DNA from: Piromyces finnis
Lineage: Eukaryota > Neocallimastigomycota > Neocallimastigomycetes > Neocallimastigales > Neocallimastigaceae
Direction: 5' to 3'
Length of the DNA: 64,000 nucleotides
Assembly (NCBI GenBank): GCA_002104945.1
Contig: MCFH01000015.1
Location: 414,501 to 478,500, forward strand
The first letter of the stretch is position 1; each line of letters begins with the position of its first letter. Under the pieces are notes generated by a model, which was not told the DNA's origin, searched no databases, and saw only the letters and a list, made by a program, of their open reading frames with translations. Of the stretch, positions 14,401 through 25,143 are shown one piece after another. The translations under genes were made by a program, and so were the position numbers.

Positions 14401-17400
14401 AATTGAATACGTTTGTTAAATTCACGATCTAATTGGAAATACTTTTGAGAAAAGGCTTCAAAATCATTATCATATTCCGAAATTTTTTCTTGTAAAACGT
14501 GTACAACATTGTTAAGGGAAAGAACATCAGCGGGTGTTGAAGCAAAAGCAGTGTGTTGAAGTAATTCCAACATTTGAGCCTTTTCTACAACAATACGACG
14601 ATTCATTCCTGCAATTTCTTCCTTGGCTTCTTGTAATTTTGAGGATGGAACATATTTTAAATAAATGTTTTTAATTCGTTCGGATACCGAATTATAATAC
14701 TTGGTAATGTATTGCTTAATGGTATTAACATCATTTTGTTTATTCTTTAAATTGGCTTCTGGACGATACTTTATTTTTATAGGAGGAAGAGAAACTTCAA
14801 AAAGTTCAATTGGATTATATTCAAATTTAATGACTTTATTTTGATATCCAAAACAACGAATATGATTTTTGACAATGTTATGTGGACAGCTATTGGCACG
14901 ACTTGACATGAAAGAATGATAAAATGCTAATTCTAAATATTTACCAAAAGAAAACATCCAAGTTTCCTCCGACATTGGAACAAAAGGTATCACTTGTTGA
15001 CAAATTTTACACTGACTCCACATAATAATCATATTTTCCATAGCTTCAGCAGGACATTCCATATCTTCCATGACAACAGTTACCTTGGCATTTCCGTTAA
15101 TAAAAGTACGCTTGTGTTGACAAAGAGGTTTCATACACACTTGACATAGATCATTGGCATGTTTACAAATACCTTCTAAATATTGACCCAAGGTTTGATC
15201 AGATTTACTATAATAGGTACATTTAACCATCTTAATTAATTCACAAGGTACAGGGAAGCCTGTAATACAAGAACGGTATAAATAAGAAATACTTAAATGA
15301 CCAAAAGGATTCATCAAATTGGTATTCTTAAATTTATTAATATAATTATTGGTAATAAAAATCTCATCATTAGAAATTTCTTCTTTTACTGCAGACATAG
15401 GAGAGACCGTTGCTGAAACAAGGGAATTAGTTTCAGATACTTGAGCATGTTGTTTTTTTAATTCATGGAAATAATTAACTTCTTCTTTCATTTTCTTTGT
15501 AATTAAATAAGGTGGTGGGAAAATGACATGAGGTGAACAGGAAAGAATACGAGTTGAAAAGATCTTATAAAGTTTAGTGTATTGACCTTCTTCATTTTCA
15601 TTATCAATGATATCAATATCAGAAGAATATGGAATAGACATACAATCATCATCTATTATAAAATAAAATAAAAAGAAAATAGATTGTGTTAAATTTTAAT
15701 ATACTTTTTATATTCATGAAATAAACAAGGATTAACTATGAAAAAAAATATTGTTTTATTTCCGAATAAAATAATGGTTTTTTAATAATAATACTAAAAA
15801 AAAAAAAATCCAAAAATAATCATTTCTTTAAAACAATAAATAATATAAAATTAAAAAAAAAAAAAAAAAAAATTACCTGTTTTAGTATTGGAAGAGGTGG
15901 CATCTGTTTCAACCAATTCACTTGTTGGATTTTCCATATTACTATAATTATCATCAACGGTAGTGGCATTACCAGTAGCACCAATGGTTGTCAAAAGATG
16001 ACTAGAAGGAGAACTAGCAATAAAATGTTCATCTAATTCACTTTCCGTTTTAATATGAGCATATTTATCGGTGAGTACCTTCTTTATAAAATGATAGCAA
16101 GAATTATAATACTTTTCTGGACTCATTGCAAATTCGTCACGCATCAAATACGTTTCTAATTTTAAGTTATAAACGACAAAGGCAATAAATTTGGTAATCA
16201 TTTTAATTTTCTTCAAGGTTTCTATTTCTCCACCACGTAAAACAATTGTACCTCCTAAATCTCTTGGACAGCCATCAAAGAAAAGGAATGTTTTTTTCTT
16301 ACCTGGAATGAGATCATTTAAAAAGGTTTTCACTGAAAAAATACCACAAGTACCTAATTTAGGTTCTAAAACTAATTTATCAATTGAATTTAAAATATCC
16401 GCTTGAGTATAACGAGCAATATATTGCATTACACTTGGCTTGACATTATAAACAGCAACAATATTTGCTTCTAAAAGGTATTCTAAAGCAATACGAGAAA
16501 TAATCTTTTCCACTAAAACAATATCAGGATTAAGATTCTTTATACGTTGAATTAAGATTCTTAAATGTTCTCGTTCCTGAGAAAGAATAGGTTCCAAAGA
16601 CATAAATTGATTCTCAACTCTTTGATATTCCAATGAAAAAGAAAGTAACAAAATACGAGGATTTTTAATGGTACGAACCATCTTTTTATGGGCTACGTTC
16701 TTAGAACAAACAATACCCTGAACATAATGACTATCACTTGGAACACCACCAGGAATTTTTTTAATCTTGATATACTTTCTAATATCAATATCATCACCAC
16801 GATTTATATTTGGACGAATATTATCACAAACTTTAAGAAGAATATGAGATAAAATTTCTTCCCAGCCTTGGTTTAAATCACAATTATTTTCATATAAAGT
16901 TTGATAGAGTAAATGTTTCTAAAATAGAAATAGAATATATATATATAAATTAAAATCAATGATTAATTTTTAGTATTTTTTTTAAAAATAAAAAAAAAGA
17001 AAAGAAAATGAAAATAAATTTTTTTTATGACGATTAATAGTATATCAATAGTTTATTCTATAGGCTACTATAAAATTACAGTGAAGGGATTTTATTCTAT
17101 TTATTATACTTTACCATATGGAAATAGGATTCAGAGCTAAGTTCTATATTTAATGGTAGAATAAAACTATCTTGATGACCATTGGAAGCAATTAATTCAG
17201 TGGTAGGTGAATTAAGAAGATGAGGTGACATTAAAGATGTATTATAATTAAAATTTGGATCTGATATGGATGTTGGTAGATTGGAGGCATAGGGCAACGC
17301 TCCCTCCTCTAAATTCATTTCTTCTACTGGTAAAACATAAGAAATAGCTGGATTGTTTGGTTTAAATAAGATTTTACTAAGATCATCGGTAGAGGCATTA

Positions 17401-19961
17401 TTAGGAAGGGCATTGACAAATTTCGGAGTACGATTAGCTGCTTTAACACTAGCTTTTTTACGTTGTTGATTTTTCAAAAAAGCAATATGAAGATCATCTC
17501 GAGATTTATTCATCACCATTAATGGCAACTTATTTATACTTGTCATGGATTTAACACTAATAAGATCAGAATCTTCTTCATCACTACTATAGTATTCCGA
17601 TGGAAGAGGCGTTCCGGGGTTACTAATAGCATCATCAACCGTAGTATTTAATATCTTATTCGCTCCAGCCATCATAGTACTTGATATATAACTTAAAATA
17701 GGACTTTGAATCCATTCTTCATCCACTACTTCCCCGACGACATCTTCTTCACCGGCAATAACAACATCACCATTTTCATCAGTAATGTAAGGTACAATAT
17801 CTTGATCCATGGTGTCATTATTCGCATTTATTGATTTAGGGCCATCTTTGTTGGTGAAAGGTGCCATATTCATTGAATTTTCCATATCCTCCATAGCAAC
17901 TAAACTAGACTTTGAACGTACAAGATGGGCCTGTTGAACTGGATAGGGTGGCATTGTACTATTATTGGACTTGTTACGCTTTATTTGTTCCTGGTAGGAT
18001 GGATCAGGAGAGATAGAATAATATTTTGAGGTCCAAGAATTTTCAACACCATTAACATTGTTGGGATTATTGCTTGGATTACTGATATTGGCAGCATTTT
18101 TAATACTTAGATTAGAAGAAGAGGTATGAATAGGTGGGGTTTTTGGTACCGTATAGGTTAGAGAGGATGCTAGTGAAGCACTAGCAGGATAACTTTCATG
18201 AGAACGGTTTTGTTCATTACGATAGTTCTGAGTAAGTTTTAAACAATAATTACAAACTCTCAAGGTACCAGAATAACCAAATTTCTCACCAGAAATGGTG
18301 GCAGAGGCACATTTATAACAAAAGATTTGTCCACAAATACGACAATGATGCTTACGACGGAAGGTATTGAAATTAATTTTACATTCATAGCATTGTTTAC
18401 AATTTTCATCTTGCATCCAGTACTGTTTAGATTCTCCACTTTTTAACATACTTATGAGTTTCATACTACGTTTATTATCGGGGTTGCTACTTTGACTTGT
18501 GACACTATCGATGGAAGAACGACTATTGGAACGTCTCAAGGATACTTCAGTACCATTACTATTGGTGAAATTTTGATTAGGTGATGTAAAGCTTGTAACA
18601 GCACCAAAAGTACGTTGTTGACTTTTACTACGATTAGTTGTACTAATAGTAGTTGGACCAGACATAGCTAAAGATTCGGCCAATGTAACATCGGATTTAT
18701 TACTGCTTTTACGACGATGACCAGGAATGCTTCCACTATTGGTTCTTATACGGAATTTTGAATGGTAATTTCCAGAATTAATAATTGTATTACTACTAGT
18801 CGTGCTATGGACACTTCCAACGTATGTAGCATTACTTGTGGAATAACGAGTGGCATTAGAAGAAATGGAAGAATTTGAATAGGAGCCAACAGCTGAAATA
18901 GTTCCAACACTTGTTTTATTTTTACTATGAATGGTAGAAATAGGTTGTTGGGAACCGGCTGATGAATTATTATTACCAGCAACATTTGAAGGTGAATAAT
19001 TCTTGGAAGGGAAGTTCCGAATATTGCTTGCAAAAAAAGCAGGCTTAGAATTAACCGAGGTTGGATGATTATTTCTTTGGTTGGTTTGAGCATTTCCCTG
19101 GGTAGAAGATAAAAGGGTCATTGTGGAAGGTGTTGTGGTATTTGAAGCGGTTACTTGAACAGAAGAATTTAATGAAGAGGTTGGATTAGATTTTGTATTA
19201 ACACCGTTGGCATTATTTGTACCGGGGTTGAATACGGATGAGGAAAAATGAGGAACGTGATTTAAAAGTCTGCTTTTAGAATTAGAATTAGAAGTTGAAG
19301 ATCGTAAATTATGATTATTAATAGTATTATGGTTATTATTGTTGTTGTTATTCCAGGATGGAACAATAGCGCTAGATTCTGTGTTGACACTAGCTATACT
19401 ACTAACAGAAGGACGACGATTCATACTGCTAGCCCCTAAAGTTGGTGTTTCTGGATCAGCATTAGTTAAATTTGGTGTAGACGCTGAAGAATCTGGTGCA
19501 TTAGAATTACCATTGATAATAGTAGATGTTGCAATTACATTTTGGGTATAATTAGTGTCAATGGTATGACTACCAGTAGTAGTGTTACTATTATGACGTT
19601 GGCTATTGGTATGGGAAGTGGTACTATATGCACTCCCAGACATATAAGGAGTATTTTTGTTTTTGATGTATGGGGAAAACATTTGAGCAGCAGAAGGATT
19701 ACTACTACTATTTTTCCGACTACGGTTAAGACTGCGATAATCATCATCACGAGCAGCAGCATATTCCTGGAAGGTCATATATTGATCCTGACTACTAGAA
19801 GAAGGAGGTGCTACTGGTATTGCACCTGCATTCGTTGAGGATTCTGGTGCATTTGAAATTGAAGTTCTAAATCGTTGAAAAAATTTTGAAAAAAGACCGC
19901 TTTTCTTTTGTTCTACAGAATCTAATTCAAATGTTGTTAATTCATGAACCTCTGAATTCAT
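10503..19961 (-). CDS. FAB1: Fab1/PIKfyve phosphatidylinositol-3-phosphate 5-kinase
   Basis: Makes PI(3,5)P2 on endosomes and vacuoles. Ten exons: 19961-17115, 16918-15877, 15652-12131, 12045-11875, 11767-11664, 11554-11426, 11312-11222, 11110-10949, 10816-10665 and 10559-10503; 2,758 residues, longer than yeast Fab1 (about 2,280). A Ser/Asn-rich N-terminus precedes a FYVE finger (about 514-574) with WMQD and [16 protein letters not shown], which binds PI3P. Exon 2 holds the TCP1/chaperonin-like domain ([24 protein letters not shown]). Exon 3 starts with the Cys-rich domain ([31 protein letters not shown]), followed by a long acidic and Asn-rich linker and [13 protein letters not shown]. The kinase domain (about 2,400 to the end) has [53 protein letters not shown] and YFLMVPD, so it looks active. 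No DEP domain, as in other fungi. Confidence 0.97.
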
Positions 19962-22057
19962 TTCTATATATATTTATTTTATTTTGACTATTTTATGGTT
20001 GTGTGTTTAATATTAAATTACAGGTGAGGTCTTTTATTCCCTCTAAAGAGTTTTATATATTTTTATATTTTTTTTAAAAAGATAATTTTTTTTTGTAATA
20101 TTATTATTTGTAATAATATATGCTTTAAAAATATTTATTATTTGCTTCGGTTTATTAATTAATTATTAAAATCTTATAGTTCTTGTTGTATAATTCCTGA
20201 TTTTTAAATTGTACTTTTTTTAACAATTGTTAGTTTTATTACTTTAATAATGTTATATATATTATGGTGAGATGGACCATCAAATAATAAGGTATATTAA
20301 AATGAATTTATAATATAAGCTAATAAATTATTTTATCTAATATCAATTAATTAAAATAGTTAATTATAGTTGGGGTTAATACTACCCTCTGTATATAATA
20401 CAATATAATACAATCTATGAATTATATCTTAAAATTTTATCTTTATTATGGGTAGAACCATGGTCATGGTTAATTTTAAAATTTACATTTCAATAATTTC
20501 AAAAATTCCAAGTGGATATAAAGTTTAATAGTTATAATTTTGTTATATGACATTTATATTAATGAAATAAAAATAAAAAAAAAAAAAGAATATAATAAAT
20601 AGGTTATTATGAATATCGAACAGTATAAAATTGTTGAAATTAACACTTTAACCTTTATAAAATATATTTTTGATAAAAACATTTACCTTTTTTATAAAAT
20701 GGTATTTATTATTTTTTTTATGGAATATTTAAATTTAAATAAAGAATAATGAATATTTTACGTGTATTTAGTGTATTTAACATTAGAAATTTAATTGGAA
20801 TATAGGTGTGTTGAAATTTTTATATAATACTATTGAATTGGTGAAATTTTTGAAATAGGTCGATATGTGAATTTAAAATTGTATTTGAATTACTTTTATA
20901 TTGCAAGTATATATATATATACATATATATATTAAATGGAACCATATAAGATACAGGATATATATATATATATGTAAGAAAAAAAAATAATTTTACTTTA
21001 TTTGATTTGAAATTAAAAAAAAAAAAAAACAAAATGCACATTAACTTACATTATATTCTCATTGCTTATTATTATTGTTATTATAATATTTCTTGTTTTT
21101 TTTTTTGTTTGTTTGTTTGTTTGTTTTAATTCTTGTTTTTTTTTTTTGTTTTATTTATATTGTAATATTTAACAAAAAGGGTATGTGTAAAAATGTCTTT
21201 CCAATTAAAATTACAATTTGTAAAATAGTCACTTTATTTGTGTTTTGTATGTAGGTAAAAAGAAAGTAATACATACAATAAAGAGAAACTCTTTTTTTTT
21301 ATTTATTTATTTAAAAAAGTGTTGTTTTGTTTTCTAATAAAAAATCTTTATTGCATTTGGATTACTTTTTTAATTTATCAATTATTTTTAAAATTTATAA
21401 TTTATTTAAAAAAAAAAGTTTTTCCTCTTCTTTTTATTATCAATAATTAATAAAAAAACTTTATTAATTATAATTTAATAAAATATCTAAAAAATAATGA
21501 AATTTTTAAATTCTATCCAAAACTTCTTTTTTTTTGGAATAAAAAAATTAAGATAAAGGACTTGAACAAAAAGAAAAAAGGTGTAAATAACAAAGTAAAT
21601 AAATAAAACAATAAAATAAATGCTTATATTCTTTTATCTTTACTTTTGAAATTCTTTTTTTTTTTTTCGTTTATTTCAGCAACAGCAGTAGTTTTTTTTT
21701 TTATTTTTTTATTATTAATTTAATTTAAAGATTTTTATAAATTAAAATCATCCTTCCTTTTTGTTAATCATCAAAAAAAAACTTATCAAAATTAAAAAGT
21801 AAATGAATGGATAAATAAATTGTTAATAAAAGTAAATGAATATATAGATAAACTCTTGATAAAAATAAATGCTTAAAAAGAAAACATACCTAAAAAGATA
21901 TCAAAAAAAAAAGTCTTAATTTAAGGATTTCGCTATAAATAAGAAAAGTTATTATTTGACTTTTTTATATATATAATATTCTTTTTTTTTTTTTTTTTTT
22001 TTTGATGCTTTTTTTTAACCTGAAAATATTAAAACTTTTGTTATCTTTTTATTGATG
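19962..22057. other. AT-rich spacer upstream of Fab1
   Basis: Holds the Fab1 promoter side. Long T and A runs, TA repeats and short TTTG repeats (about 21105-21126) dominate. Open frames such as 20820-21041 are low-complexity and have no protein character. No gene seen. Confidence 0.6.
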
Positions 22058-22063
22058 ATTTAA

Positions 22064-22069
<6 letters not shown>
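22058..22069. repeat. Left copy of 12-bp direct repeat (possible TSD)
   Basis: ATTTAAAAAATT abuts the poly(T) run that marks the element's tail. Its exact partner is at 22665-22676. The A/T-only sequence means a chance match is possible, but the placement at both element ends is telling. Confidence 0.65.

Positions 22070-22130
<61 letters not shown>
22068..22130 (-). repeat. 63-nt poly(A) tail of the SINE-like element
   Basis: An uninterrupted run of 63 T on the plus strand, the longest homopolymer in the window, exactly at the junction between the GC-richer body and AT-rich flank. Its purity suggests a recent insertion. Confidence 0.85.
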
Positions 22131-22133
<3 letters not shown>

Positions 22134-22598
22134 TTCCGAGTGCATTTCTCCCATCGATCAGAGTTAGCTCCAATGGTGGTTCTTAGAGAAACGTTGGCTC
22201 ATTCCTATTGCTAGGTGGTTGTGACCCTCCTGGTCTGTCATACTGTTTCTTCAGCTTCGACGCTCACTTAATCCATGTACATTAGATGCATGTCGTTGTA
22301 CGATATTTCACAACTACAATGCTAAGCCTCTTATAGTCAATTTGATCACGTGTCAACCGCCCCCTAATGTTTACACTTAAATTGATTAAGGAATATTATG
22401 TGTTTTTGGCATAGCCTAAGTCACCACTTATTAAGTTCTAATTTGGAATGTACCATGTACACTAGACCCTCTCAGGCCGGCTAGACGAGTGTTATTATCA
22501 TAGTAGTAAATTAGAAAGTTCATTTATACTTACCTGAATATCATAACCCAACCCATGGCAAACCCAGTGGGAAAATCCACAGGCACTGACATCTGCGG

Positions 22599-22651
22599 GG
22601 TCGAACCAGAAGCCTTATGTATGCTAAGGAAACGCCTTAACAACCAGGATA
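22599..22651 (-). promoter_or_regulatory. Internal Pol III promoter (A and B boxes)
   Basis: B box GGTTCGACC at 22607-22599 fits the GGTTCGANNCC consensus. The A-box region at 22651-22633 resembles the tRNA-Ala D-arm TAGCTCAGTTGGTAGAGCG. Spacing between boxes is about 25 bases, near that of a tRNA gene. Confidence 0.7.
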
Positions 22652-22664
22652 AAAACTGGAACGA

Positions 22665-22676
22665 ATTTAAAAAATT
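22665..22676. repeat. Right copy of 12-bp direct repeat (possible TSD)
   Basis: ATTTAAAAAATT directly follows the tRNA-like head of the element, matching 22058-22069. Confidence 0.65.
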
Positions 22677-23708
22677 ATCTATCAAAAAAAGAATAAAAAA
22701 AAAAAATATTATTAAAATATTAATATATAATCAAAAAAAAAAAAAAAAAGGGAATTTTATATTTAATTAAATTTATTATCACTTTTTGAGATAATTTTTA
22801 TAATAAAAAAGGCTTTTTTACTTTTATCGATATTAATGTTGGTATTAAAAAAAAAAAGACTTTTATATTTCTTTTTAAATAATGATTATTATAATTGAAA
22901 AAAAAAAAAAGGATGAATGTTTTATAAATTATTTAAAAATATCAACAATTAAAAGGAAATGTTGATAGAGATACTATTATATACATTATAAAATAATATA
23001 TAAATTCTACACCTACTAACAGTATTTATATTACTACTTGATGTACGCTAACATTCTGAGCATTATTATACTCTATTTTAAAGCAAAGAATACTTTTTTT
23101 TTTTTCTTGAACGATAAGTTAGCACCTAACCTGCAAGAATTATTCCTAGTAATAATGGTTTCTTAGAGTATATTGCCTTGATTTCTATCAAAGTGGCTTA
23201 TCCTCACTGAATTGTTATTTTATAGTGTTGGTTTCAATGTATCCTTTTATCTATATATATCATTTATAAAACATTCTTAAATACTTGCATATTTAACACC
23301 TATTTAATTAATTAAAATATCTTTTTTTTTTTTTTTACTTCATTGTATAATCAAAACCAAAAAAAAAAAAGTTGATATAAACCAAGCAAAAAATTATAAT
23401 GAAAATTATAGTTATAATAATAGAATAAAGAAAAAAAAAAAAGCAATGTAATACATTGGAATGAATGTTAATGTGTAATATATTTTTTTTATTATTATAA
23501 ATTATTATTTTATGTGTTAATGATAACAATAGTGTTAAATTATAATATACAACAATAATTAAAATTTTATTTTTTTTTTTTTTATATTATTCTTATTCTC
23601 ATATTCATTGTAATTCATGGTAATACAAATAGCGTTAACACTAATAAAAAAACATTTGTTTTTAATTAGAAATAGGTTGATTCTCACAATAGAATTTTCT
23701 TTTGTGCT
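22677..23708. other. Spacer downstream of Rei1 gene
   Basis: AT-rich apart from the patch between about 22990 and 23260. The remaining sequence is homopolymer-rich 3' flank of the Rei1 gene with no reading frame I would support. Confidence 0.55.
23093..23262 (-). mobile_element. Possible degenerate second SINE copy
   Basis: A second GC-richer patch follows a T run (about 23093-23105) in the same orientation as the element at 22058-22676. Scattered matches to the tail-proximal body occur in order: GTTAGC, AATGG then TTCTTAGAG, TTG, CTAT, GTGG and CCTC then CTG. The alignment is gapped and done by eye. It could instead be unrelated non-coding sequence. Confidence 0.35.
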
Positions 23709-25143
23709 TTATCTAATGAAAACTCTCTTGAAATTTCCTCTACGGCCCCATGGAATATGGAAATCATTGGCTTTTTGACCAATGACACCCTTTTCTTTAG
23801 CATACTTCTTTAATTCATTACGAGCTGCCTTCATTTTTTCTAAACGTTCACCTTCTATTGTCATACCACTACTACCAATCATGTTGTCTTGAGTTTTACT
23901 TCTTTGTGCAATAATTGAGGTAGTCTTTGAATCGCTATTCTCATGGATATTTTGATTATAATATCTCTTGAAATCGCGGTGGCCAATATGAGCACCACTT
24001 GGTAATATAAGTTCAGTTCCTTCAGAAGTAATTGTTAAAGCTTGGTTATATCCTTCATTTTCTTCACCATTTATCATTTCTTCATCTTCATCATCCAAAA
24101 CGCTAAAGTCATAGAAATTTCCGATTTCTAAATCTGGACCATCTTCATAAGAAATTTTGTTGTGACCTTTATCTAACATATGCTTTCTAACAGCTTCTAA
24201 ACTATGAAACATTCTTTCACAATAAAGACATGTGTTACCAATAGAGATTTTTTCACCTAAATAAGCAATTAAAGCCTTTAAATTGGCCAAATATTCAATA
24301 TCTGGAATAAAGAAAGAATGTTCCACTGTCATATGCTTCATTTTTTCTTCAAATGTATTACCCTTAAAATCACAAAATAAGCATTCTGTTTCTTCTAATA
24401 TTTTAGATGCTTTTATTTTTTCATCAAGAATTTTATTGAATTCTTCTTCAGTTTCAGCTTCAGCAAATCTCTTTTTCCAATTAATCTTTACTTCTTTAGG
24501 ATTATTATTATCGTCGGATAAATCATCGTCTGACTCATCATTATTTAATTCATTATTTTTTTCATATTTTGCAACTTTTTCAATATGTTTTTTTGAAATT
24601 TCATGATTTTTATAGGCATTTTCAGTATTGAATGTTTTTCTATAAATTTCATTTAATTATGAAATTGATTATATATTTTAAAATTTATATATATAATTTA
24701 AATTTATTAACTTTTTTTTTTTTAAATTTAAATATATTTATTATGTTTTAATTTTTATTATATTTTAAATATTTACTTGCAAAATTCACAGTTCCATACT
24801 TTTATTTGACTAGCAAGTTCATTTTCTTCAATTTGTTTTTCTATTAAATAATGATTTATTTTTTTAAATTTTTAATTTATATTTTAACATGAATTAAAAA
24901 AAAAAAACATTTATTACATATTAAAATGTTGTATATAAGTTAAGAAAGATAAAAATATTTACTAATTTTTTCATTAAATTCAGCTTCTGTTATGGATGGT
25001 AGATCAGCAACTTTTCTTTTTAAATTATATTTATGCCAATCCATTTTATAGTGTTCTCTTTGACTTTCAATATCTTTTAAAAGAACTTTACAAGTTAAAC
25101 AGGTAAAGGTTGTGGTATTTCCTGTAATAATTCTTGGTTCCAT
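23709..25143 (-). CDS. REI1: Rei1/ZNF622 60S ribosomal subunit maturation factor
   Basis: Cytoplasmic zinc-finger protein that acts in late 60S maturation and recycling of Arx1/Alb1 from pre-60S particles. Three exons: 25143-24963, 24840-24777 and 24639-23709, giving 391 residues, close to yeast Rei1 (393). Finger 1 is at the N-terminus (FTCLTCKVLLKD...QREHYKMDWHKYNLKRK). Finger 2 spans the exon 2/3 junction (WNCEFCKKTFNTENAYKNH, then SKKH). Finger 3 is ECLFCDFKGNTFEEKMKHMTVEH, followed by FFIPDIEYL and finger 4 (CLYCERMFHSLEAVRKHM...GHNKISYE). The order and the SENAY-like and FxIPD motifs are family-typical. An acidic linker precedes a basic C-terminus. Yeast has paralogues Rei1 and Reh1; this gene could correspond to either. 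Confidence 0.95.

Larger units (their letters stand above)
22058..22676 (-). mobile_element. tRNA-derived SINE-like retroposon with poly(A) tail
   Basis: Read on the minus strand, an island visibly richer in G and C than its surroundings starts near 22664 with a tRNA-like head, continues through a body of about 450 bases that I do not recognise, and ends in 63 A (63 T on the plus strand, 22068-22130). The head has an A-box-like stretch (TATCCTGGTTGTTAAGGCG, 22651-22633) and an exact B box (GGTTCGACC, 22607-22599), the two halves of an internal Pol III promoter, with CTTAGCATAC between them as in tRNA-Ala(AGC). The A box lies about 13 bases inside the element, as expected for Pol III start. 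The same 12-mer ATTTAAAAAATT flanks both ends (22058-22069, 22665-22676), as expected of a target-site duplication. Together these indicate a SINE moved by target-primed reverse transcription. It does not fold as a clean tRNA and has no convincing ORF. Confidence 0.8.

Noticed and set aside
22590..22664. Functional tRNA-Ala gene on the minus strand
   Set aside because: Boxes A and B and an AGC-like loop are present, but the 5' and 3' acceptor segments do not pair and the T-stem has a mismatch; the sequence runs on into the retroposon body.
22526..22670. U1 snRNA gene on the plus strand starting at ATACTTACCTG
   Set aside because: After the 11-nt match there is no stem-loop I with the 70K-binding loop sequence and no Sm site; the region is better explained as the antisense of a SINE head.
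22555..22770. Open frame starting MANPVGKSTG
   Set aside because: It is antisense to the SINE tRNA-like head and then enters A-rich flank; no protein character.
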